Assembly (NCBI GenBank): GCA_029936705.1
Contig: JAPYSD010000263.1
Span: 1 to 5,596, forward strand
Length of the DNA stretch: 5,596 nt
Reading direction: 5' to 3'
Origin: Croceicoccus sp.
GTDB lineage: Bacteria > Pseudomonadota > Alphaproteobacteria > Sphingomonadales > Sphingomonadaceae
The translations under genes were made by a program, and so were the position numbers. The notes under the pieces are model-generated. The model was not told the DNA's origin and made no database searches. It was given only the letters and a program-made list of their open reading frames with translations. Positions 1 to 5,596 of the stretch are shown one piece after another (the stretch's first letter is position 1; the number at the start of each line of letters is the position of its first letter).

Positions 1-333
1 GTATTTCTCCAGCACGCCCGTCTCGAACAGCTTGAGCGCGGTATTGAGCGCGGTCTGCCCGCCCATCGTCGGCAGCAGCGCATCGGGGCGCTCTTTCGCG
101 ATCACGCGTTCGACGAATTCGGGTGTGATCGGCTCGACATAGGTGGCGTCGGCCATTTCCGGATCGGTCATGATCGTGGCGGGGTTCGAGTTGACTAGGA
201 TGACCCGGTACCCCTCTTCCTTCAGCGCCTTGACCGCCTGCGTGCCCGAATAATCGAACTCGCACGCCTGCCCGATGATGATCGGACCCGCGCCAATGAT
301 GAGGATGGAGGAGATGTCAGTGCGTTTGGGCAT
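1..333 (-). CDS. carB: Carbamoyl-phosphate synthase large subunit, N-terminal part (runs off the left edge)
   Basis: CarB is the synthetase subunit of carbamoyl-phosphate synthase. It uses two ATP, bicarbonate and ammonia delivered from CarA to make carbamoyl phosphate for arginine and pyrimidine synthesis in the cytoplasm. I translated the reverse strand from the ATG at 333-331. It gives 111 codons with no stop, beginning MPKRTDISSILIIGAGPIII and continuing through GQACEFDYSG, the VNSNPATIMTDP motif (about residues 48-59) and LLPTMGGQTALN (about residues 86-97). This closely matches the start of E. coli CarB, which is about 1,070 residues long. Only the pre-ATP-grasp domain is present here; the ATP-grasp domains and the allosteric C-terminus lie outside the window. 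The start is fixed by the conserved MPKRTDI N-terminus. The ribosome binding site is weak (AGGCGAG, about 7 nt upstream). The gene lies 47 bp after carA and is probably co-transcribed with it. Family assignment is very secure. Confidence 0.97.
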   Translation of the reverse strand, partial: MPKRTDISSILIIGAGPIIIGQACEFDYSGTQAVKALKEEGYRVILVNSNPATIMTDPEMADATYVEPITPEFVERVIAKERPDALLPTMGGQTALNTALKLFETGVLEKY

Positions 334-380
334 TATTGTTCTCGCCTAACGAATATCAGTATGCAGCAGGATGAGCGTTA
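334..380 (-). other. carA-carB intergenic spacer with a weak inverted repeat
   Basis: The 47-bp gap between carA and carB contains a 5-bp inverted repeat, TAACG at 347-351 and CGTTA at 376-380. In the carAB transcript the upstream arm lies directly after the carA stop codon, and the loop would be 24 nt. There is no T-run, so this does not look like a terminator. The short gap fits co-transcription of the two subunits. The repeat is short enough to be chance. Confidence 0.3.
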
Positions 381-1565
381 TCAGCGAAGCGCACCCACGA
401 ACTTCTCGAACAGGTAGAAACTGTCCTGCGGCCCCGGGCTCGCCTCGGGGTGATACTGCACCCCGAACGCCTTCTTGCCCGTAATCGCGATGCCGCAATT
501 GGTGCCGTCGAACAGCGACTTGTGCGTTTCCACCACCCCTTCAGGCAGCGTATTGCCATCAACCGCAAACCCGTGGTTCATCGAGGTGATCTCGACCAGT
601 CCCTCGGTGTCGCCCCAGTTGCCGCCGACGCGCTGCACAGGGTGGTTCGCGCCGCGGTGGCCCTGGAACATCTTGGCGGTCTTCGCGCCTGCGGCCAGCG
701 CCAGCATCTGGTGGCCTAGGCAAATTCCGAACAGCGGCACATCGGCATCCAGCAGCGCCTTGATCACCGGCACCGCGTAGGCGCCCGTCGCCGCCGGATC
801 GCCGGGGCCATTCGAGAGGAACACGCCGTCGGGCTTCAGGCTAATGATTTCGTCAAAGCCGGTCTCGGCAGGAACGACGGTGACCTTAGCCCCTGCCCGC
901 ACTAGGTTGCGGAAGATATTGTCCTTCGCGCCATAGTCGATCGCCACGACATGCGGGCGGCCTTCACCCGACGGTGCGCCATAGCCCTCGCCTAGCACCC
1001 AGTGCCCGCCGGTCCAGCCTTCGCTGATCTCACGGCTGACGTCCTTGGCAAGGTCCAGCCCTTCCAGCCCGCTCCACGCAGCGGCCTTGGCGACCAGCGC
1101 GTCGATGTCGAAATTGCCGCCGGGATCATGCGCGATCACCACGTTCGGCGCGCCCTGGATGCGGATGCGGCGCGTCAGCGCGCGGGTATCGAGGCCCGCG
1201 ATACCGATCTTGCCCTTCTGCTCCATCCACGCGGGAAAATCGCCCATGGCGCGAAAGTTCGAGGGGTCGGTCACATCCTCACGGACCACGCAGCCCAGCG
1301 CCGAATCGACCTTGCCCTCGACGTCCTCGTCGTTGGCGCCGACATTGCCGATGTGCGGAAAGGTGAAGCAGACCACCTGCCCGGCATAGGAAGGGTCGGT
1401 CATGACTTCCTGGTACCCGGTCATCGCCGTGTTGAAACACAGCTCGCCCACCGCCTCGCCCGTGGCGCCGAAACCCTTGCCATAGGCGACGTGGCCATCG
1501 GCAAAGACGAGAACGGCGGTTGCCCCCTGGGGGATAGGCGCGTGCGAAGAAGCGGGGTCGGCCAT
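381..1565 (-). CDS. carA: Carbamoyl-phosphate synthase small (glutaminase) subunit
   Basis: CarA hydrolyses glutamine and channels the ammonia to CarB, giving carbamoyl phosphate for arginine and pyrimidine synthesis. The 394-residue protein has the CPSase small-chain N-terminal domain (about residues 15-145, with FNTAMTGYQEVMTDPSY at 44-60 and the FPHIGN motif near 69-74). A class I glutamine amidotransferase domain follows (about 205-394). The catalytic triad is visible: nucleophile Cys282 in GICLGHQ, and His372 and Glu374 in QYHPEASPGP. The oxyanion-side motif SNGPGDP is at 251-257. Length is close to the usual 380-400 residues. The start ATG at 1565-1563 has a good GGAG Shine-Dalgarno (1575-1572) with 6-nt spacing. 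Relative to E. coli CarA there is an N-terminal extension of about 12 residues. The gene ends in tandem in-frame stops, TGA then TAA. It is the first gene of a leftward carAB pair and is divergent from the yqeY-dnaG-rpoD block. No missing active-site residue was seen. Confidence 0.98.
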   Translation of the reverse strand: MADPASSHAPIPQGATAVLVFADGHVAYGKGFGATGEAVGELCFNTAMTGYQEVMTDPSYAGQVVCFTFPHIGNVGANDEDVEGKVDSALGCVVREDVTDPSNFRAMGDFPAWMEQKGKIGIAGLDTRALTRRIRIQGAPNVVIAHDPGGNFDIDALVAKAAAWSGLEGLDLAKDVSREISEGWTGGHWVLGEGYGAPSGEGRPHVVAIDYGAKDNIFRNLVRAGAKVTVVPAETGFDEIISLKPDGVFLSNGPGDPAATGAYAVPVIKALLDADVPLFGICLGHQMLALAAGAKTAKMFQGHRGANHPVQRVGGNWGDTEGLVEITSMNHGFAVDGNTLPEGVVETHKSLFDGTNCGIAITGKKAFGVQYHPEASPGPQDSFYLFEKFVGALR

Positions 1566-1613
1566 GAGGCGCTCCGTTAGCTAGGGGTCCGGCGATATGT
1601 GCTAAGTCCCGTC

Positions 1614-1641
1614 CGCTAGAGATGGGAGCGCATACCGTCAA
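1614..1641 (-). promoter_or_regulatory. Candidate carAB promoter
   Basis: On the minus strand there is a TTGACG hexamer (1641-1636), followed after 16 nt by CTAGCG (1619-1614). The first matches the TTGAC -35 consensus of alphaproteobacterial housekeeping promoters. The second resembles the loose CTA-containing -10 element known from Caulobacter-type promoters. Transcription would begin near 1608, giving a leader of about 40 nt before the carA start. The -35 is convincing and the -10 is only fair. Position between the divergent genes supports the call. Confidence 0.45.
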
Positions 1642-1650
1642 GCGGGCTTT

Positions 1651-1664
1651 CCGCATAAATGCGG
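1651..1664. promoter_or_regulatory. Palindrome between divergent promoters, possible operator
   Basis: CCGCATAAATGCGG is a perfect inverted repeat with 6-bp arms and a 2-bp AA centre. It lies about 10 bp upstream of the candidate carA -35 box and about 22 bp upstream of the candidate yqeY -35. That is a typical place for a regulator to control one or both divergent units. A short GCGG (1642-1645) can also pair with the left arm CCGC (1651-1654). No specific regulator can be named from the sequence; a role in arginine or pyrimidine control of carAB is only a guess. Confidence 0.35.
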
Positions 1665-1685
1665 GTAACTTCATCCAACTTCGGT

Positions 1686-1712
1686 TTGCATCGCCAGTAA
1701 TCAAGCCTATCT
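1686..1712 (+). promoter_or_regulatory. Weak candidate promoter for yqeY-dnaG-rpoD
   Basis: TTGCAT (1686-1691) is followed after 15 nt by CTATCT (1707-1712). The spacing is slightly short for E. coli but tolerable for the alphaproteobacterial -35/-10 arrangement. It would place the start of transcription near 1719 and give a leader of about 38 nt. The match is modest. It is listed mainly because some promoter is needed here: the upstream gene is on the other strand. Confidence 0.25.
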
Positions 1713-1756
1713 CGCCAGCGGACTACCGGAACATTCCTTTCACAAGAGAAAAACCC

Positions 1757-2209
1757 ATGCTTCGCGACGATCTCAAGGCCGCCCAGATCCAGGCAATGAA
1801 GGACAAGGACAAGGAGCGGCTGAACGCCGTTCGCCTGATCCTCGCCAAGATCAAGGACCGCGACATCGAACTGCGCACCAGCGAGGCGAGCGGCGACGAC
1901 GATGCGCTGGTCATCGACGTGCTGCAGAAGATGGCGAAGCAGCGCCGCGAATCGATCGCGATGTACAACGAAGGCGGCCGCGCCGAGCTGGCCGAGGCCG
2001 AGGAAAAGGAACTGGCCGTGATCGAGGAATTCCTCCCCGCGCAGATGAGCGAGGAGGAAACGAGGGCCGCGATCGAGGACATCAAGGCCGAGACCGGCGC
2101 CAGCGGCATGAAGGACATGGGTAAGGTCATGGCCGAGCTCAAGGCGCGCCACGGCACCGAACTGGACATGAGCAAGGCGAGCGCGCTGGTAAAGGCGTCG
2201 CTGTCCTGA
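1757..2209 (+). CDS. GatB/YqeY domain-containing protein
   Basis: This 150-residue protein belongs to the YqeY family, small helical proteins related to the C-terminal tRNA-contacting domain of the GatB subunit of Asp/Glu-tRNA amidotransferase. Its precise role is not established; a link to tRNA or translation is inferred from the domain. It begins MLRDDLKAAQ. Family-typical stretches are NAVRLILAKIKDRDIE (23-38), KQRRESIAMY (61-70), EEFLPAQMSEEE (90-101) and GASGMKDMGKVM (114-125). It is highly charged, probably all alpha-helical, and has no signal peptide or membrane segment. The reading frame is open upstream to an ATG at 1622, but I chose 1757 because homologues start at MLRDDLK and the extra 45 residues would cover the intergenic control region. 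The ribosome binding site is weak (AAGAG at 1744-1748). It heads the rightward block, 38 bp before dnaG, a neighbourhood often seen for this family. Confidence 0.93.
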   Translation: MLRDDLKAAQIQAMKDKDKERLNAVRLILAKIKDRDIELRTSEASGDDDALVIDVLQKMAKQRRESIAMYNEGGRAELAEAEEKELAVIEEFLPAQMSEEETRAAIEDIKAETGASGMKDMGKVMAELKARHGTELDMSKASALVKASLS

Positions 2210-2222
2210 CGCTTGCCGCGAC

Positions 2223-2237
2223 TGGTGCGCTGCGCCA
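2223..2237 (+). promoter_or_regulatory. Small hairpin in the yqeY-dnaG gap
   Basis: TGGTGC (2223-2228) can pair with GCGCCA (2232-2237) around a 3-nt loop, giving a 6-bp stem with one G-U pair. It is followed by TTAGAA rather than a run of T, so it is not a standard intrinsic terminator. It sits 10 nt before the dnaG start codon, close enough to affect ribosome loading or act as a weak attenuator or processing site. Confidence 0.35.
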
Positions 2238-2247
2238 TTAGAAACCG

Positions 2248-4122
2248 ATGGCGCTCTCACCCCAATGGCTGGATGAACTGAGGTCGCGGACCACGCTGTC
2301 CGCGCTGATCGGCCGCACGGAAAAGCTGCAGCGCGCCGGGCGCGAGTTCAAGGCGTGCTGCCCTTTCCATAACGAGAATACGCCCAGCTTCTACGTCAAC
2401 GACGAGAAGCAGTTCTATCACTGCTTCGGCTGCGGCGCGCATGGCGACGCGATCCGCTGGATGACCGACCAGCGCGGCCTGCCCTTCATGGACGCGGTCA
2501 AGGAACTGGCCGAGCAGGCCGGGATGGAAGTGCCCGCGCCCGACCCCCGCTATGCGCAGGCGGCGGAGCAGCGCGCCTCGCTGCACGACGTGCTGGGCGA
2601 GGCGCAGGCCTGGTTCGTGCGCAATCTGGCCGGTCCCGGCGGCGCTGAGGCGCGGGCCTATCTGAAGCAGCGCGGCATCTCCGATGCGCAGATCCGCGAA
2701 TTCGGTTTCGGCTATGCCCCCGATGCCAGGGGCGCCATTGCCGAGGCGCTGTCGGGCTTCGAACGCGACATGCTGGTCGAGGGCGGCCTGCTGATCTCGG
2801 TCGAGGACAAGGAGCCATACGACCGGTTCCGCGGGCGGCTGATGCTGCCGATCCAGGACCGGCGCGCCCGCGTCATCGGCTTTGGCGGGCGCATCCTGAA
2901 CAAGCCCGAGGGATCGGGCGCACCCAAATATCTCAACTCGCCCGACACGCCGGTCTTCGACAAGGGCCGCACGCTCTACAACATTCACCGCGCATCCGCC
3001 GCATCACGCCAGAGCGACCGGCTGGTCGTGGTCGAGGGCTACATGGATGTCGTCGCCCTCGCCGGCGCGGGGATTGCCGAAGCGGTGGCCCCGATGGGGA
3101 CGGCGCTGACCGAGCAGCAGATCGAACTGCTGTGGCGCATGGTCCCTGTCCCGGTGCTGTGCTTCGACGGCGACGCGGCGGGGCAGCGCGCCGCAATGCG
3201 GGCGGTGGAACGCGCCCTGCCCATGCTGCGCCCCGGACACAGCCTGTCGATAGTAACGCTGCCCGAGGGGCTGGACCCCGACGATCTGCTCCGCCGCGAC
3301 GGCCCTGCCGCGATGAAGACCCTGCTGGGCCAGGGCGAAAGCCTGCTCGACGTGATCTGGCGGCACGAGCGGGCCGCGATGGTGCAGAGCACGCCGGAAG
3401 CCAAAGCGGGGCTGAAGGAGCGGCTGATGGCCCATGCCGATGCCATCCAGCATCCCGACATCCGCGCCCTCTATGCGCGCGAACTGCGCGACCGGTTTTC
3501 CGAATTCGCGTTTCCCCCGCGGGCGCAGCGCCCCTTCGTGCCCCACCGGCAGCAGGGCAAGGGGCGCGGGTTCGACCGGTTCGGCAGCACGAACGCCCCG
3601 CCCTCGCCCCTGCTGCGCCAGCTTGGTCCCGCCACCGCGCGCACGCGGCTCATGGGCGCGGTCATCCTGGGCCTTGCCCGCCATCCCGCCCTGCTGGCCG
3701 CGCATGCCGAGCAGATCTCGCAGCTTCGGCCCGAGGACGCGGGACAGGCCCGAATCCTCAATGCATTGCTCGAACTGGCAGAAACCGGGCAAATCGGTAG
3801 CAGTTCGCTTGAAAGTCCCGATATTCCCGCCATATTGGCCGAGCGTGGACTGGGCCTGCCCCCTGGGGATGCGATCGGCGGCATGAAACTTGCCTTCCTG
3901 TCCGATCGAACGATGGAGCCCGAGGCCACGACGGAATTGACGGAGGCGATCTCGCTGCTGGTCGAAAGACCCGCGATCGAGGCAGCCCTCGTGGCGGCAA
4001 CCGCGCGGTTCGGCGATGATCCGGAAGGGTCTTTTGCCGAGCAGCAGCGTTTGTTGAAGAGAAAGCTGGAATTCGACGCCCGCCTCATGCAAATGGCGGC
4101 CATGCGAGGTGGAAACCAGTAG
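2248..4122 (+). CDS. dnaG: DNA primase
   Basis: DnaG synthesises the short RNA primers for Okazaki fragments and for leading-strand initiation, recruited to the fork by DnaB helicase. The 624-residue protein has the standard three parts. The CHC2 zinc-binding domain (about 1-100) shows ligands Cys38 and His41 in CPFH, and Cys59 and Cys62 in HCFGC. The RNA-polymerase/TOPRIM core (about 115-420) includes RFRGRLMLPI (193-202), KYLNSPDTPVFDKGRTLYN (227-245), catalytic Glu263 in VVEGYMD, Asp307 and Asp309 in FDGDAAG, and the LDPDDLL motif (342-348). A proline- and arginine-rich linker (about 421-455) leads to a divergent C-terminal helicase-interaction domain (about 456-624). All key metal-binding residues are present. 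The length slightly exceeds E. coli DnaG (581), as is common in alphaproteobacteria. The start at 2248 gives the typical N-terminus; no clear Shine-Dalgarno precedes it, which suggests low translation. It is probably co-transcribed with yqeY and rpoD. Confidence 0.98.
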   Translation: MALSPQWLDELRSRTTLSALIGRTEKLQRAGREFKACCPFHNENTPSFYVNDEKQFYHCFGCGAHGDAIRWMTDQRGLPFMDAVKELAEQAGMEVPAPDPRYAQAAEQRASLHDVLGEAQAWFVRNLAGPGGAEARAYLKQRGISDAQIREFGFGYAPDARGAIAEALSGFERDMLVEGGLLISVEDKEPYDRFRGRLMLPIQDRRARVIGFGGRILNKPEGSGAPKYLNSPDTPVFDKGRTLYNIHRASAASRQSDRLVVVEGYMDVVALAGAGIAEAVAPMGTALTEQQIELLWRMVPVPVLCFDGDAAGQRAAMRAVERALPMLRPGHSLSIVTLPEGLDPDDLLRRDGPAAMKTLLGQGESLLDVIWRHERAAMVQSTPEAKAGLKERLMAHADAIQHPDIRALYARELRDRFSEFAFPPRAQRPFVPHRQQGKGRGFDRFGSTNAPPSPLLRQLGPATARTRLMGAVILGLARHPALLAAHAEQISQLRPEDAGQARILNALLELAETGQIGSSSLESPDIPAILAERGLGLPPGDAIGGMKLAFLSDRTMEPEATTELTEAISLLVERPAIEAALVAATARFGDDPEGSFAEQQRLLKRKLEFDARLMQMAAMRGGNQ

Positions 4123-4146
4123 AATTCAGGCTGGCAGGAAATCATT

Positions 4147-4202
4147 AGATCAGACGCCCCGGCGGGTCCCGATTTCACGGACCGGCGGGCGGAAGATCAG
4201 AC
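4147..4202. repeat. Nested short direct repeats upstream of rpoD
   Basis: AGATCAGAC occurs twice, at 4147-4155 and 4194-4202. Between them CCGGCGGG occurs twice, at 4159-4166 and 4182-4189. The layout is A-B-spacer-B-A, with all copies in the same orientation and roughly symmetrical spacing. Both repeats are perfect. They are too short and close together for an insertion sequence. They may be paired binding sites for a regulator of rpoD, the trace of a local duplication, or chance. Confidence 0.55.
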
Positions 4203-4204
4203 AG

Positions 4205-4219
4205 ATGAATAGGCGGTAA
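4205..4219 (+). CDS. Possible four-codon minigene overlapping the rpoD start
   Basis: ATG AAT AGG CGG TAA encodes Met-Asn-Arg-Arg and stops. The last base of the TAA is the first base of the rpoD ATG (TAATG), a classic stop-start overlap for translational coupling. A GGAAG (4191-4195) lies 9 nt upstream and could serve as its ribosome binding site. The AGGCGG of the two arginine codons is also the apparent Shine-Dalgarno for rpoD, so a ribosome on the minigene would cover that site. It may be chance: an ATG shortly before a start in a different frame is not rare. No evidence of translation is available from sequence alone. Confidence 0.25.
   Translation: MNRR
4211..4216 (+). promoter_or_regulatory. 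rpoD ribosome binding site
   Basis: AGGCGG lies just before the rpoD ATG at 4219. The AGG core has 5-nt spacing to the start, which is workable although short. It supports 4219 as the start, together with the conserved N-terminal domain that follows. The site overlaps the arginine codons of the possible minigene. Confidence 0.55.
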
Positions 4220-5596
4220 TGGCGACCAAAACGACAAATGGCAGCGGTAGCGATGGCGATGCACCGCTGATCGACCTTAACGAAGCATCCATCAAGAAGC
4301 TGATCGCTCGCGCCAAGAAGCGCGGCGTGATTACCTATGACGAGCTGAACGAGGCCCTGCCGCAGGACCAGATGTCGTCCGAGCAGATCGAGGACGTGAT
4401 GTCCGCGATCTCGGAGATGGGCGTCAATATCGTCGAGAACGACGACGATTCCGAAGAGGGCGAGGACACGCCCGACGAAATCGATTCGTCGGATGACGAC
4501 GACGATTCCGATTCCGACGACGGCACCGCGCCCAAGGATCACAAGGCACCCGTCAAGAAGAAGGAAACGGTCGAGCGGACCGACGACCCCGTGCGCATGT
4601 ACCTGCGCGAGATGGGGGCCGTCGAACTGCTCAGCCGCGAGGGCGAGATCGCCATCGCCAAGCGGATCGAAGCCGGCCGCGACATGATGATCATGGGCCT
4701 GTGCGAAAGCCCGATCACCTTCCACGCCATCATCCAGTGGTCCGAGGCCCTCAACAACGAGGAAATGCAGCTGCGCGAGATCCTCGATCTTGACGCGATG
4801 CTGTCCAAGGAACCCGCGCCCGAGAACCTCAACGACGACGACGAGGGTGACGGCGAGATTTCCGAGGAAACCGCCGGACCGTCCTACAAGGAGGACGATG
4901 ACGAGGACGACGAGGAAGAGAACGGCGAAGGCGAAGACGGCGAGGAAGGCGAAAGCCGCCGCAAGGACGACGACGACGAGGACAACACCCTCTCGCTCGC
5001 CCAGATGGAAGCTGCGCTCAAGCCGGACGCGCTGGAGCGCTTCGCCCGCATCACCAAGCTGTTCCGCAGCTTCGAAAAGCTGCAGAACGAGCGTGTCGAC
5101 GCGATGGGCCGCGGTGAATCCTTCGCCAAGGGCAAGGAAGACAAGTACGAGAACCTGCGCGAGGAGCTGACCGCCGAGGTCGAGTCCGTGCAGTTCCACG
5201 CGACCAAGATCGAGTTCCTGGTCGACAATCTCTATGCCTTCAACCGCCGCCTGACCGCGCTTGGCGGCCAGATGCTGCGCCTTGCCGAACGGCACAAGGT
5301 GAAGCGCGCCGATTTCCTCCAGTCCTATGTCGGGCACGAGCTTGACGAGGGGTGGCTGACCGGCGTTTCGAAGAAGGACAAGAAATGGGCCGCCTTCGCC
5401 GAGAAGGAAGGCGACGCGGTCGAGCGTATTCGCGCCGAGATCGCCGACATCGCCAGCCAGACCGGCATGGCCCTGCCCGAGTTTCGCCGCATCGTGAACA
5501 TGGTGCAGAAGGGCGAGCGCGAGGCGCGTATCGCCAAGAAGGAAATGGTCGAGGCGAACCTGCGTCTCGTGATCTCGATCGCCAAGAAATACACCA
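4219..5596 (+). CDS. rpoD: RNA polymerase primary sigma factor (sigma-70), N-terminal part (runs off the right edge)
   Basis: RpoD directs RNA polymerase to housekeeping promoters. I translated 459 codons from the ATG at 4219 with no stop before the window ends. Region 1.1 (about residues 15-73, LIDLNEASIKKLIARAKKRG onward) is the autoinhibitory domain. An acidic linker follows (75-101). Region 1.2 is clear at about 122-155 (DDPVRMYLREMGAVELLSRE). The large non-conserved region typical of primary sigmas spans about 156-435 and includes a second, longer acidic tract (206-255). The start of region 2.1 is visible at the right edge (EMVEANLRLVISIAKKYT, 442-459), nearly identical to E. coli. Regions 2.2-4.2, which bind the -10 and -35 elements, lie outside the window. 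Region 1.1 together with the long non-conserved region marks it as the primary sigma rather than RpoH or RpoS. It is the third gene of the rightward block, 96 bp after dnaG. Confidence 0.98.
   Translation, partial: MATKTTNGSGSDGDAPLIDLNEASIKKLIARAKKRGVITYDELNEALPQDQMSSEQIEDVMSAISEMGVNIVENDDDSEEGEDTPDEIDSSDDDDDSDSDDGTAPKDHKAPVKKKETVERTDDPVRMYLREMGAVELLSREGEIAIAKRIEAGRDMMIMGLCESPITFHAIIQWSEALNNEEMQLREILDLDAMLSKEPAPENLNDDDEGDGEISEETAGPSYKEDDDEDDEEENGEGEDGEEGESRRKDDDDEDNTLSLAQMEAALKPDALERFARITKLFRSFEKLQNERVDAMGRGESFAKGKEDKYENLREELTAEVESVQFHATKIEFLVDNLYAFNRRLTALGGQMLRLAERHKVKRADFLQSYVGHELDEGWLTGVSKKDKKWAAFAEKEGDAVERIRAEIADIASQTGMALPEFRRIVNMVQKGEREARIAKKEMVEANLRLVISIAKKYT
4441..4521 (+). other. Acidic linker between RpoD regions 1.1 and 1.2
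   Basis: Residues 75-101 of RpoD contain 18 Asp or Glu in 27 positions plus five serines, with no basic residue. The DNA is a GAC/GAT/GAG-rich low-complexity run. An acidic linker at this place is normal for primary sigma factors, where region 1.1 mimics DNA in the polymerase channel. The serine-aspartate character here is marked. Confidence 0.8.
4834..4983 (+). other. Long acidic low-complexity tract in the RpoD non-conserved region
   Basis: Residues 206-255 of RpoD hold 30 Asp or Glu in 50 positions, with only four Lys or Arg. The tract lies in the non-conserved region between sigma regions 1.2 and 2.1. It is likely disordered and surface-exposed. The DNA consists largely of GAC, GAG and GAA codons, so length changes in steps of three bases would keep the frame. 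Acidic inserts here are known in primary sigmas; this one is long. Confidence 0.8.

Larger units (their letters stand above)
4123..4218 (+). other. dnaG-rpoD intergenic leader
   Basis: This 96-bp gap separates the dnaG stop (4120-4122) from the rpoD start (4219). It contains the nested direct repeats and the minigene listed separately. A short inverted repeat, GGTCC (4165-4169) with GGACC (4179-4183), also lies at its centre and could form a stem with a 9-nt loop. No T-run follows, so I do not call a terminator. No strong -35/-10 pair is visible, though an rpoD promoter inside the end of dnaG or in this gap is possible. Confidence 0.5.

Noticed and set aside
1002..1580. 192-codon plus-strand frame opposite carA
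   Set aside because: Antisense shadow of carA, which has an intact catalytic triad and a good ribosome binding site.
1622..1756. 45-codon N-terminal extension of the YqeY frame
   Set aside because: It spans the divergent promoter region, and YqeY homologues begin at the MLRDDLK position.
3004..4092. 362-codon open frame on the minus strand opposite dnaG
   Set aside because: Shadow of a GC-rich gene. It covers the TOPRIM motifs of DnaG in antisense and shows no recognisable domain.
4156..4190. Rho-independent terminator after dnaG
   Set aside because: GC-rich stems can be drawn (for example GGTCC with GGACC), but no T-run follows and the downstream gene is expected to be co-transcribed.
4834..4983. 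Trinucleotide-like repeat as a phase-variation switch
   Set aside because: The units are multiples of three bases, so slippage would change length but not the frame; no on/off switching is expected.
4150..5337. 395-codon open frame on the minus strand opposite rpoD, rich in Val and Leu and resembling membrane segments
   Set aside because: It is a mirror of the rpoD codon pattern: GAC and GAG codons read as GTC and CTC on the other strand, so the acidic tract looks like a hydrophobic stretch. The plus strand encodes a clear RpoD.
1..5596. CRISPR, mobile elements, phage genes, tRNA or rRNA
   Set aside because: No regularly spaced repeats, transposase or integrase motifs, or RNA gene signatures were seen; nearly all the window is accounted for by five housekeeping genes.

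Overview
The window is a GC-rich stretch of chromosomal housekeeping DNA from an alphaproteobacterium. The CarA, DnaG and RpoD sequences, the very acidic RpoD insert, and the GatB/YqeY-dnaG-rpoD gene order point to the Sphingomonadales, perhaps an Erythrobacter, Novosphingobium or Sphingomonas relative. That placement is recognition from memory, not a database search. I see no insertion sequence, phage gene, CRISPR array, tRNA or rRNA.

Leftward block (1-1565, minus strand): carA (381-1565, complete) followed by carB (1-333, first 111 codons only, running off the left edge). These encode the small glutaminase and large synthetase subunits of carbamoyl-phosphate synthase, which feeds arginine and pyrimidine synthesis. 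The genes lie 47 bp apart and look like one operon.

Divergent control region (1566-1756): 191 bp with a plausible carA promoter on the minus strand, a near-perfect palindrome (1651-1664), and a weaker candidate promoter for the rightward genes.

Rightward block (1757-5596, plus strand): a 150-aa GatB/YqeY-domain protein, then dnaG (primase, 624 aa), then rpoD (primary sigma factor, first 459 codons, running off the right edge). This is an alphaproteobacterial form of the macromolecular synthesis operon, which in Escherichia coli is rpsU-dnaG-rpoD. It links a translation-associated protein, replication priming and the main transcription initiation factor. The YqeY-dnaG gap (38 bp) holds a small hairpin and a poor ribosome binding site. 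The dnaG-rpoD gap (96 bp) holds nested direct repeats and a four-codon minigene whose stop codon overlaps the rpoD start.

The coding genes are ordinary, and I found no convincing new system. The parts most worth a second look are the rpoD leader (repeats plus minigene) and the two highly acidic tracts inside RpoD.
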